A DNA stretch of 64,000 nt. Origin: Gnetum montanum. Its lineage: Eukaryota; Streptophyta; Gnetopsida; Gnetales; Gnetaceae. The notes under the pieces were generated by a model. That model made no database searches. It saw only the letters and a program-made list of their open reading frames with translations, and had not been told where the DNA came from. Each line of letters starts with the position of its first letter. Within the stretch, counting starts at the first letter, position 1. The stretch covers positions 490,297 through 554,296 of the forward strand of contig MNCI01009376.1 of the NCBI GenBank assembly GCA_015680685.1, in the 5' to 3' direction. This document shows, piece after piece, positions 22,801-33,072 of this stretch. The translations under genes and the position numbers were made by a program.

Positions 22801-23960
22801 ACCAAACCTTATGTTTTGACTCATTCTACAATCATGAAGAAGACATGAAGAAGGAGGAATATGAGCCAAGACCATGGGTAGAGAAGAATCACCCCTCATC
22901 TCAAATTCTTGACATTAAATTCCAAAGAAGATATACAAGAAGCCAAGAAAGATGTAGTGTTGCCTACTCAACCCTAATTAATAAACCATCAAGTATGAAA
23001 GAAATCCTTAAAATTAAAGAATGAAATGATGCAATGCAAAAGGATCATGATGCAATAATAAAGAATAACACATGCTTATTAGTAGAAAACTGAAAGATTA
23101 AGAAGATCATTGACTTCAATTGGGTGTTCAAAACTAAATTTGATAAACAAGACCATATTTCTATTCATAAGACAAGGTTGGTAGAAAATGACTTTAAGCA
23201 AAAGAAGTTCATTGACTATGAAGAAATCTTTATCCCTATTACAAGATTTGAAATAACTAAACTAATGATATTCATTGTAACCCATATTAAGGTGAAAATA
23301 TATTAAATAAAAGTTAACTCAACTTTCCTTGATGTTATGCTGGAAGAAGAAGTTTACATTGTCCAACCAAAAGGCTTTGAAATGCAAGGCCAATAAGAAA
23401 AAATGAGTAGGCTCAAAAAGGCTCTCTATGGACTCAAGTAAGATTTAAGAGCTTGGTTGCATGGAATTAATGGTTTTTGTCTCAAAAGTGACCATAAAAG
23501 TTGTATGCTTGAGCCTACTCTTTACTTTAAACATGTAGGTATTGATGTAATCTTGATTTTATTATATGTTAATGATTTCATGTTTCTATCAAATTTTGAC
23601 AAATTGATTTTAGAATTTAGGAAAGACATGAAATAAGAATTTGAGATGAAGAATCTAGGAGTACTAAGATACTTCCTAAGAATCCAAGTGGAGCAAGAGA
23701 AATATGCATTAAATTAGACATGATAAAAACATCACTAAAAATTATGGGTTAAAATATGCAAGGATATTCACCACTCCACTTCCTCCAAACTTCAAACTCC
23801 AAGTCAAAGATGAGGATCCCTTAGTTGATGCTTCTCTGTATAGAATCATGATAAGATCCTTAAAATCCTTTATTGTTCAAAGCTTGATATTGAATTTACC
23901 ACATCTTATCTTTCAAGGTTCATGCACGAACCTTAACTAAAACACATGCATGCCCTTTAG
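22801..23960 (+). pseudogene. Ty1/copia reverse transcriptase remnant
   Basis: Plus-strand frames in sequence. NWVFKTKFDK and HKTRLVENDFKQKKFIDYEEI match V-Y-K-T-K, K-A-R-L-V-A-K-G-F-x-Q and D-Y-x-E-T-F. EEEVYIVQPKGFE matches E-E-V-Y-M-x-Q-P-x-G-F. KALYGLK matches K-A-L-Y-G-L-K-Q. The active site near 23574 reads LLYVNDFM where L-L-Y-V-D-D-M is usual, so one catalytic Asp is Asn. Then F-E-M-K-N-L-G-x-L-x-Y-F-L occurs as FEMKNLGVLRYFL. Several stops and at least one frameshift; non-functional. Integrase upstream and RNase H downstream are on the same strand in the normal copia order. Confidence 0.85.
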
Positions 23961-24475
23961 TATCTCTTTAGATATGTAAAATGGACCATGGAATTTTCCA
24001 TAAAATTTATCAAAGGAAATGATAACTTCCATGTATTTTGTAATGCTAATTATGAAGAAGATTTTTAAGAGAGGATGTATACATTAGGCTCAATCATCTT
24101 CCATAAGGCCAACCTCATCTATTGAAGTAGAAGAAGAAAAGTGTCATAGCTCTATTTTCATGTGAGGCTAAATTCACTGTAATGACAAATTGCATCCAAT
24201 AACTCTAATTGTTTAAGAAGATATTCACTTAATTATGATTTTAGGTTATTTTACCCATTAAACTCATGGTGGATAACACTTTTGCAATTCAAATCTTAAC
24301 GAAGCATGTTCTTCACAAGAAGTACAAGCATGTTAACATTAAGTACTACTTCATTAATCAAGAAGTAAAGAAAAACAACATCTTGCCAAAATATTTACCT
24401 ATTCAAGATCAATTAGTTGACTTCCTTACAAAGATTATTCAAGCTTACAGTTTGAACTATCTAGTAAAGTAGTTA
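23961..24475 (+). pseudogene. Ty1/copia RNase H remnant
   Basis: The end of the copia polyprotein. The open stretch 24266-24472 reads VDNTFAIQILTKHVLHKKYKHVNIKYYFINQEVK and QLVDFLTKIIQ, matching the copia C-terminal blocks D-N-x-x-A-I, H-x-R-x-K-H-I-x-x-x-x-H-F-I-R and Q-L-A-D-x-L-T-K. The 60-aa K-H-x-N-I-K core keeps its order. Stops follow directly, as at the end of the polyprotein. Confidence 0.85.
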
Positions 24476-24788
24476 GCATCTCAAAGATTAAAGAAGTAAG
24501 CAATGGAGATCCTTAAGTTTCTAACTCCATGATTTTTACATATTACAACTAAAGAAGGATGTATGAGAAATATTATAAATTTATGCCACTTCTCCATCTT
24601 CATTTTCTTTGATATTAAGTAGAGTAGAAAGTAGTGATAGTTTTTATTTTAATGTTGGTATGCTTACTTTGATGTATTAGGAGTTATAATTATCTTTATT
24701 TGAAGAAAAAAAGATCTTAGAAGGTTAGGAATTAAGAAAATTGATAAAAAGAGTAAGAAGGGCCTAGAAGCCTTCATGTGTGTCCTAT
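24476..24788 (+). other. 3' end of the copia remnant, possible LTR start
   Basis: A purine-rich run AAAGAAGGATG near 24551 precedes TGAGAAATATTATAAATT, a plausible polypurine tract and copia LTR start. The putative LTR is cut after about 230 bp by element E1. No second copy is present in the window, so the call is tentative. Confidence 0.35.
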
Positions 24789-25504
24789 TGATGAGTGGCA
24801 AGGTACCACTACACTCAACCATATGAATACGAGCATTTCACACATGATTTGGTTGAACTCTGCAGATGGGCTAGTTGTGGTATCTAGATAGTTACTTGTT
24901 GATCGCAGTTCACTGTCTTCCCACCTATACTAGTATTTGCTTTGTCATGTATGGTTTAGTCTAGAGTGAGGTGTATGATGTGGTTTCTAACCTAGTGCTA
25001 CTCCTAGAAGGAATGGAAAATAACTTTAATTAAGCTAAGAGAGAAAGGGTGAAGAGAGTCTAAGCTAGCCTAAGTGCGATGAGCATCTGTTCCTTAAACA
25101 TCTGTATACATCTTGGACCTCGTGCATAACTACTACAAGGATTACCAAGTGCATGGCCTAGGTGCGCTACTGGGATACCAAGTAGTTACACTTAAATGCT
25201 CGTGATTAAGTCGTACTCATTCCACATTTAAGGAGTTTAGGGTGAAGAGATATTAACTACAAAAGCAATAAATAACAATAACAATTAAATAATTAAACTA
25301 AGTGAATGTTGTAATGATGGAGTAATCTCGATCTTTATTTTCGATCATGTGCATGTCCAAGTACGTCACACTCGAATAAAGGTGCCATACAATTACAATC
25401 ATCACACTGTGGGCATGCACTGGGAGAAAGGGTTGAGAAAAAACTAACAATGAAAACTAATTTCTAACTAAAAACTCCCTCCTCGTCACTGTGCGCCTAA
25501 GGTA

Positions 25505-25512
25505 TATTTATA
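25505..25512 (-). promoter_or_regulatory. TATA box of the E-family LTR (E1)
   Basis: TATAAATA on the minus strand, conserved in position and wording with 62398-62405 in the E2 LTR. It lies immediately downstream, in element direction, of the GATATCG array. Confidence 0.6.
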
Positions 25513-25530
25513 GGCCTACACAGGAGCCAT

Positions 25531-25575
25531 GATATTGCATATACGATATCGTGAGCTAGGTCGCGATATCGTGAC
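25531..25575. promoter_or_regulatory. GATATCG array upstream of the LTR TATA box (E1)
   Basis: Three GATATY sites in 45 bp, including GCGATATCG; the E2 LTR has five in 73 bp. They are palindromic, CpG-containing and directly on the U3 side of the TATA box, so an enhancer or protein-binding role is plausible but inferred. Confidence 0.5.
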
Positions 25576-25796
25576 CTAATGAATCACAATTCATCATACC
25601 CCCACAACTGAATGAAAATTCATCCTCGAGTTAAACAAAATGAGAACAAGCCCCATTGATTACACAGTGGATATGTATGAGATTATTAATTGACTATGGC
25701 TATTCATGCTATAGTGGAGAACTCAATAGAAAAAAATTGGGACACAACACAAAACTACAAAATTACAAAATTGAAAAATTGTAAATTGTATTTGGC

Positions 25797-28586
25797 TCAT
25801 GTGGTTCCAGGTGGTGGTAGCTCCTCCATGGGTTGCTTCCCCTTGTCTCATGCTTTAGGTTTTGAAATTTGATGACTCTGAAGTAGTGCTTGGAGATTTT
25901 CCTCTTCCATTTAGGGATCCTATGCCATCCATGCTGATGCTCCAATGTTTGACAGAGTTGGCACCTCCCATGGGCATGGTAGTTATGAAAACATCTTATT
26001 TGCTTTGATGTACCAGGCCGCAAACAACCATTGTTCCTCCTTGTAGACGTTGGCTTTATCCCTATACTCTTGAAAATCCATAAGCCGTCGAGCCAAGTCT
26101 ATTGTGAAATCTCTCTGGCCTTGGTAGTTGGTCTTAACCACCTCTAGTTCAAAATTTGTAACTTCTAGCTTCTACAACGTTTTCTTGTGCTCTACAAATT
26201 CTGCTTCATATTTGGTGTAAGTGGCAGCTACCTACTTCTCAAGCTCTATTCTCGGGCATCCTGATATCAACATGGCTAGATTGGCATACTGCAGGTTTGC
26301 CAATTCCATGTACTCTGTGAGGTCTTGAGTTTGTAGATCCTAGCTTTTAAGTTCCACTTGGTGGGCAAATGCATATGTGTCCAATATGGCCTACCAATCA
26401 GTGTGTTGAGCACTGAAAGTGTTGATGTGGGCCTTGGCCGTATGGATCTCCTTTTGTATGATTTTCTTGTACATTCCCACCTCGTCTCTAAAGTGCTCCT
26501 TTAACTTTTCATGTCGCTTGGCTTCGTTTTACCATGTGCTTATTTCAATGGCCATCTTTTGATGGATTGTCCATACCTCCTCCATTGAGAGGGTTCAATT
26601 CTCTTTGGCCAAACGGTTCATGTCTTGGTTGACCCTGACTAATTATTTTCATAATTGCTGAAAGTTTTCTTTAAGAACATTCTTCTATTTTTTGACAATG
26701 GTCAACTGAAGATTGTCAGCAGCAAGCTATTTATTCTCCTCCTCTAAGGCTCTGAGTGCCTTGGCATGTACGTAGGTTTGCATTTGTGCCTTGAAGACAT
26801 CCCAGCCATCCTTCTCTTTCTCCTCAGCCACTCTTTTATTCTCCACTAACAATTTATTAAGCTGCTCTATCCTAAAAGTATCTAGCTAGTTTGCGGGAAC
26901 AAACTGAGATGGGTTCTACTATGCAGCATGCAGGGTGTCGAGCCTCTTATGTAGTCTTCCTAACTCCGCTTCCGCGTGCTCGGCCCTGATCTCTACCATG
27001 ACTAGCTTTCCTTTGGTGGAGATGAGGTATGATTGTGCTACCATAACATCTTGTGGAATGTCAAACAAGGACATCATTACTTATCCTATTTGCAGTAATC
27101 GATCAAGGACATCCTCATGTTACGCAAGAATCATTGAGGGACTAGCCAGAGTTTGAGCATCTAATGCTCCTATGAAATCTATCGGTGGCACAACAGGGAC
27201 ATTAAAATATTCTTTGATGTGGTTTGTAACCACTTCTATAGTTTCAGCTACATCCTGGTGCTGCATGACCACCACTGTGGGCCCTTCACTTATTTCCAAT
27301 TGCACCTAGAAAGGCATAGTGTTTCCTAAAATTTGTTATGACCAATGAGTCTCCCCTCCTCCTGTTTGGATGGAGACCTCACCCCATGCACAATCGATAG
27401 AAATTGAGGGCTATACGGTGTTGTCAATGACGTAGAAGAGATTAGCATTATCATGACTTTCCCAACTGACCATCTCAACAATGGCCCTAAGGTGGCTCAT
27501 CGATGGTTGGTAATCCTGCGGTGGTGGTGACGATTGATCTTGCTAGCTTGTTCTAGGTCCTACTTCTTATTGTTAACTAGGCATCGTGCTTGGAAGTTGG
27601 CTAGGCCCTACAGTTTGAGTTACAGTGGGCCCCACCATCTATTCTTGCTCTTGCTCTAGCTCTAGTGTCTCACCAACACTTTTCCTCGAAGCTAGTGGCT
27701 TTAGCAATTTAGTGAACGAAGAATTCTGGGCTCTTCTAAGGACATCATTGGTGTATGTCAAAATACCAGCACATTTGCACAGCTTCCTGATGAGACAAAG
27801 GAAGGAAAACGTGAACTTCCCTGTCTTGTGTTCTTCAAACTGCCTCAAGATCTCCATGAGATATAGATGAGGAAGGTTAGCATTAGCCTTTTCCATCAAT
27901 ATCGCACTTCCTCTTATCGCATATGTTGAGATTTTTTTTAATCCTCTCATGGGAAAGATGTGATAAGCGCCAATCTTGAAGTATATCCTTTCTTCCAGCA
28001 TCAGCTCTCCATATGTCTTGTCTTCTTTGTTGTACACCCTATCCAACCAAAATCTTCACATATTAGCATCAGAGTGAGTGGATAGGTGAGCAATTTTTGG
28101 CCCTATATTTCAAAGTTTCAACACTTCCGAGATGGCCTTGGCGGAAAAATCTACAAACACACCACAAATGTTGACTGTGGTGCCTTCTTCCTTATTATGC
28201 AAAAATTGGTACGTTTCTCCTAAGTACTAGGCATCATTTTTAGAGAGGATAGGCCATAATTTGAGTTGGTCTTTAATAGCCTTAGGAGTGAATTCCGTGA
28301 AAGGTTTGAAGTTCAATTCCATGATCACTACAACCGATGTGGACTTTTCATGGATGGCCTGAACAGATTCTAGGGACAACGTGAGTTGTTGTCCCTATTT
28401 AGGCACCGCAATAGCTCCTCCTTTTGCCTATCTTGATTATACAGTAGTAGGAGTCTCTTGATGGATGCTAAATGATTGCACCTCCTACTTTGCACGTTGT
28501 TTGGAAGATGCTTGTCTTCTACCTCTCCTAGGTTGCTTGGACACACCTTGAGAGGGTCCTTCTTATTGTTTGTGCTTTGGGGCCAT
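25797..28586 (-). pseudogene. E1 ORF2: 929-codon frame with helical, coiled-coil-like C-terminal half, in place of pol
   Basis: One minus-strand frame runs from ATG 28586 to TGA 25799-25797 without a frameshift, although about thirty in-frame TAG/TGA/TAA codons interrupt it. The N-terminal part is basic (RRGRRQASS). Residues about 75-300 form a globular-looking region (ELNFKPFTEFTPKAI, VNICGVFVDFSAKAI, RFWLDRVYNKEDKTYGEL, LPHLYLMEILRQFEEH) that reminds me of the domain named putative plant transposon protein, a weak resemblance. The C-terminal half is rich in Glu, Lys, Gln and Leu (NKLLVENKRVAEEKEKDGW, ALRALEEENK) and looks like a long coiled coil. There is no RT, RNase H or integrase motif. 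The start directly follows TTGCAG, a possible splice acceptor. It lies downstream of gag in an Athila-like element. Confidence 0.62.
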
Positions 28587-30571
28587 CTGCAATCACATGA
28601 GATCAGTCATTAGTAAGGTTGCTTACCAAAGTTAAGTTATACCTTACTTCTTGCCTTAATGGATTCGTCTCTTATTCTGTGTGATTTAAACCTAGGAATT
28701 TTTTTGAAAATGTCCTTAAAAGGTTTTAATATTTGATTGACTTTGATTAGGTGGCTTCACAATTTTTAATTTCCTGGTATAAGTGAGGAGATGAAGTTGT
28801 TCTTCAGCACATGTTGATCATTTTTGTATAATTAATTACCCTTGATAGTGTCATTTGGGTGATGATGAATTTTGAAAAATTTTTATGTAATTCAGAGTGT
28901 ACCCCTCCCCCATGACTAAGCTAAACACTCCAGGTTCAAATAGGTTCAAGCAGAATGAAAATCGCAGCGCTAGTGAGCGAATTATGACTGTTGGAACAAG
29001 AGATACACAATTGCAAGTCGTAGAAGAAAATTTGAAAAACTCCTCCATGTGAACANNNNNNNNNNNNNNNNNNNNNNNNNNNNNNNNNNNNNNNNNNNNN
29101 NNNNNNNNNNNNNNNNNNNNNNNNNNNNNNNNNNNNNNNNNNNNNNNNNNNNNNNNNNNNNNNNNNNNNNNNNNNNNNNNNNNNNNNNNNNNNNNNNNNN
29201 NNNNNNNNNNNNNNNNNNNNNNNNNNNNNNNNNNNNNNNNNNNNNNNNNNNNNNNNNNNNNNNNNNNNNNNNNNNNNNNNNNNNNNNNNNNNNNNNNNNN
29301 NNNNNNNNNNNNNNNNNNNNNNNNNNNNNNNNNNNNNNNNNNNNNNNNNNNNNNNNNNNNNNNNNNNNNNNNNNNNNNNNNNNNNNNNNNNNNNNNNNNN
29401 NNNNNNNNNNNNNNNNNNNNNNNNNNNNNNNNNNNNNNNNNNNNNNNNNNNNNNNNNNNNNNNNNNNNNTTTTGTAATTTGTACTTGTTGCACACCACCA
29501 CATCATTTTANCGCAAGTGGGTCCTCCCCAAAGTAGGTTCCAACCTATAATGCCCTTACGTAACCACACCTTAAAATATCCATAGGCATTGGAAGGGTTA
29601 AATGCAATCTACACCAATTTTACAAAACATACACATGTAAATACCATCATGATGAGGTATAAATTAGTCATGAGTCCTAATTAGATGAACAATGATATGG
29701 GACAAATTGTAGAGGAGATTGTAGAGAGTGGGACATGAGGTAACTAGCCTAGGGCACAATGAATCCTCAGTGTAAGGCATGATTAATGTGTCATGAATCC
29801 GTCACTCCAAAATCAGGACCAAGTCCATTCTTTTGACCAGTGACATCACATTGTTTCATCCAATGATGGACAACCATAAGAGCTCATGATAGCAAGGCGT
29901 ACGATCACTTGGTGTTTTTTTCAAGGGAGGAGTGTTTTGGAATTGCTTTGCAGCACTTTGAGCTTGATCTTTTTGTTTTCTTTTTGTGTGGTCATTTTGG
30001 CACACTCTTCTTGCTCTTCTTTTTTTCATTTTTTTGAAATGAATGCTTAAGCCAGAGAAGCTTCCTACCTTCAGGCATGGGTGCATGTCTTTCTAGTGGG
30101 ACCTCCTAGAACATCATTGAGTTTTCTTGATTGAGTGCCTTTTGATTACTCTTACTTTAATTTTTCATTAGATCTACAAGGATCTTAGTACAACCAAGTT
30201 GCATGATAATGCCTATAGATGTCACCAAAGAGAATCGACAAGTCCCCTTGGTGTCACATCCTAGCCATTCTTGCTTAGTCCATCCTTCTTCACTCTGGAT
30301 ATAATAACACAAGGTTAGTTTAAGTGTTAATGATTAGGAATATCATTGTACCCAAGGTAGAACCTCTTATTAATGGAATGGGTGGGTGCATGTGGTGAGC
30401 TCGCTCTCCAAATAATTAGTTACTCAAGACTTGATAGCATAGAACAACACCTCTACCAATGAGTCACATGAGTGTTTTATTTGTAGATGAGATTACTCAT
30501 AAAAAGACAAGAAGACAAAAAGACAAAATAATAAATTGAAAGATGAAAAACTGGAAAAAAAAATTGTAAAA
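28587..30571 (-). other. Internal spacer of E1 between gag and ORF2, with assembly gap
   Basis: A non-coding-looking stretch, interrupted by a gap of 414 unknown bases (29056-29469) and one unknown base at 29511. Part of it (about 29512-30300) aligns with 63208-64000 of element E2, for example a shared GTGGGTCCTC. Small frames on either strand, including those bridging the gap, are not credible genes. It may hold an intron if ORF2 was expressed from a spliced transcript. Confidence 0.5.
29056..29469. other. Assembly gap
   Basis: 414 unknown bases, plus one more at 29511, inside the internal region of E1. The open frames drawn across it have no meaning. Confidence 0.99.
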
Positions 30572-32596
30572 TTAAAGAAAAGGAGAACATTTATTAATTC
30601 TACTGTTGCTAGAATGGGGGATGCCCCCCATGACTAAACGGTTGAGCATGGATAGAATTAATAAATGGAAGGTTGGGATCCTTGCATGTTGGAAATATTG
30701 GGACCTGGTCATACTTACCCCATTGGGTTCACACACTTGATTAGAGTTGACATAGTGGGGCAAGTTATAAGATGTGGTTAATTTATAAGGGGTTGACCCA
30801 CTATGGTACTTATGACTGTAAGATGGTATGCAAGGATCAACATGTCTCCCCATGTGGCTATATTCATTGGGCCCCATGGTTGTTGGAGTATTGAGTGGTG
30901 GCCCTGATAAGGTAACATGAGGCATTGGGTTTGAAGAGGAAGATGCACCATAGTGTTGGACTTGTGGTGAGTTGTCAAATGCAGTGGTTTCCGAACTGTG
31001 GTGTCCCTTTCAATGGTTACATCTAAAGAAGGGATGCCTTTGGTGTGGTGGGTTTCCACTGCTATTATCAGTAATAGCACATGTAACGTTCATGAGTTGA
31101 TGCTGTGGTGCAAACCCTTTAGGTATAATTGGCGGTGATGTAGAAGGAGGTGAAGGATGAGAATTTTGAAATTGAGGAGAAGTATAAGGTACATGAGGTG
31201 GCGACCTTGTTGGAGAGGATATGGTTTGATAGTATTGAGGAGAATAGTAATAATGTGGTGAGGTAGAAGATGTTGATCCAGTTGGGAAAATAGGATGTTG
31301 AACTTGATAAGCACTTAAGTTTGGATGGTATGAAGGGTGTAACCAATTTGGGGATGGCCTCCCCCACGAATGGGATTTTTGCCACTGTGATTGAACATAG
31401 TATTTCTACACTAACTCTATATGTAACATTCTTCCCCAATGCTCATGTAGATGTGACAAGATTGGGCATTGGCCTTTGGGGTGATCGTACAGGCAAATGT
31501 TACATTGATACGTATGATTGGCAGTTAAGTTCTTATTCTCTTCAACCCTTCTTTTCAATTGTCTAAATGTGTTTTGTCCTATTTCTTGGGTTGTCATAAC
31601 TCTACCTCCAATAATATTGGCATATTCTTCACATTTTTCATGTATCCACTCCATCATCTTATTGATCTTTGCCTCAGTTTCATCTAATGATTGTAGTACT
31701 GGCAAAGATTGTTCCATCTCCTTGTGGTGAGTTGATTTCTCCTCTTCATAATCATGGGCTCTTGTTGATTTTTGGGCCTATTGAGAACTCTCAACATTCT
31801 CCCATTTAGCCATTTCTCCTTCTTCTTTTGCTACCTGCTTAATAAGCTCTTAAAATTGATGGGTCCATAGTTCATATAGTTGACCTAGGGCATACATCTC
31901 TAGGGTTTCCCTTGTTTCATTATGGAGCCCTTGAATAATGTGGTACATTAGCCTTTCCTCGGAGAACCCATGGCTTGGGCAATTGTTTAACAATACATAA
32001 TATCTTTCTAAGGCCATGTCCAAGGGTTCGTGTTGCACTTGTTTCCACTCTTGGATTTGTCTCCTCAAGGCTGACACTCTTGCATAAGTTTGATATCTTT
32101 TGTTGAAGAGTTCTACCATTGTTGGCCAACGTCAGATTGATTTTGGTTTTAACAACCTATATGATACTTTTTCTTGGCCAATGAGTGTTGCAGGAAAGAG
32201 CTTAAGTTTTTCCCATCCATTATCAATGTTATTCCATACACTAGCATCATGTAAGGCTTGTAGATGATGTTGTATATCTAAATTGTAGCCTCTTGAAAAC
32301 TTAAGAAAGTTATTTAAGTCAAGCTTGGGTAGATGGATTTTCTTACGATGCCTGTGGGATATTCAAACAGCCTCTTGTATATGCGTTAAGCTTGTAGTGG
32401 CTAGTAGGGGTTCATCATCACTAGGTATGTTATGCATTCGTGAGTTGGGGTGATGTTGACTTCATTTATGTTCATAGGAAACCCCTACATCAGATTGGGT
32501 ACTCCAAACTTCATCTTCATCATTATATAATTCGTTGGTTCTCCAATGAATTGCCTTACTAGTTGTTGCGTTATCATAGTCTTGTGAGAGAGACAT
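30572..32596 (-). pseudogene. E1 gag (Athila-like), 674 codons
   Basis: The minus-strand frame from ATG 32596 (MSLSQDYDNATTSK) to 30572 stays in one phase; fewer than ten stops interrupt it. The capsid core is at residues about 155-260: VELFNKRYQTYARVSALRR, QEWKQVQHEPLDMALERY and LLNNCPSHGFSEERLMYHI match the Athila-type Gag order (F-x-x-x-F, R-x-E-I-x-x-F-x-Q, E-x-L-x-E-A-W-E-R, K-C-P-x-H-G). At about 335-350 there is a zinc-knuckle-like CNICLYDHPKGQC. The C-terminal third is rich in Pro, Ser, His and Tyr. The start is the first ATG after the PBS and opens the coherent frame. No protease follows. Confidence 0.75.
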
Positions 32597-32708
32597 GGTT
32601 GTGAACCATGTGTGACTTAATTAAAATTAATTTCTTTTTTAAGAGATATATTGTGAATACTTTGTTATAGCGATCTTGTATGATGTAACTAATCTAAATA
32701 AGTAGCAC

Positions 32709-32726
32709 TGTCCCCAGCAACGATAG
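32709..32726 (-). other. tRNA-Asp-type primer-binding site of E1
   Basis: Next to the 5' LTR the minus strand reads CTATCGTTGCTGGGGACA. This keeps the CGTTGCCGGGGA core of the Athila-type PBS (tRNA-Asp) with one C-to-T change; the first bases are more eroded. It shows the element's direction and lineage. Confidence 0.7.
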
Positions 32727-32729
32727 TAA

Positions 32730-33072
32730 TGATGAGTGGCGAGGTACCCCTACACTCAACCATATGAATACAAGCATTTCACACATGATCTGGTCAAACT
32801 CCATAGATGGGCTAGTTGTGGTATCTAGATAGTTACTCGTTAATCATAGTTCGTTGTCTTCCCACTTGGACTAGTATTTTCTTTGTCACATATGGTTTAG
32901 TCTAGAGTGATATTTATGATGTGGTTTCTAACCTAGTGCTACTCTTGGAGGCAATGGAAAATAACTTTAATTAAGCTAAGAGAGAAAGGGTGAAGAGAGT
33001 CTAAGCTAGCCTAAGTGTGATGAGCATTCGTTCCTTAATCATTCATACACATCTTGGACCTCGTGTGCAATT
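32730..33072 (-). repeat. 5' LTR of E1, truncated (R/U5 side only)
   Basis: 343 bp aligned with 24789-25131 of the 3' LTR, starting TGATGAGTGG on the plus strand and stopping abruptly after CTCGTGTGCAA. The missing part would hold the TATA box and GATATCG array, so this copy lost its promoter. Confidence 0.85.

Larger units (their letters stand above)
24789..25596 (-). repeat. 3' LTR of element E1
   Basis: An 808-bp LTR bounded by TGATGAATTG and CACTCATCA on the minus strand. It aligns with 61680-62488 (809 bp) over its whole length and with 32730-33072 over its 3' portion. Just outside its start the minus strand reads GTTGTGGGGGTA, a short purine-rich tract. It contains a TATA box at 25505-25512 and a GATATCG array on its U3 side. 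Confidence 0.88.

Noticed and set aside
28851-29569. Several 140-216 codon frames
   Set aside because: They consist mostly of the assembly gap.
30572-31440. Overlapping minus-strand frames with Pro/His/Tyr wording in other phases
   Set aside because: Only one phase continues from the gag start at 32596.
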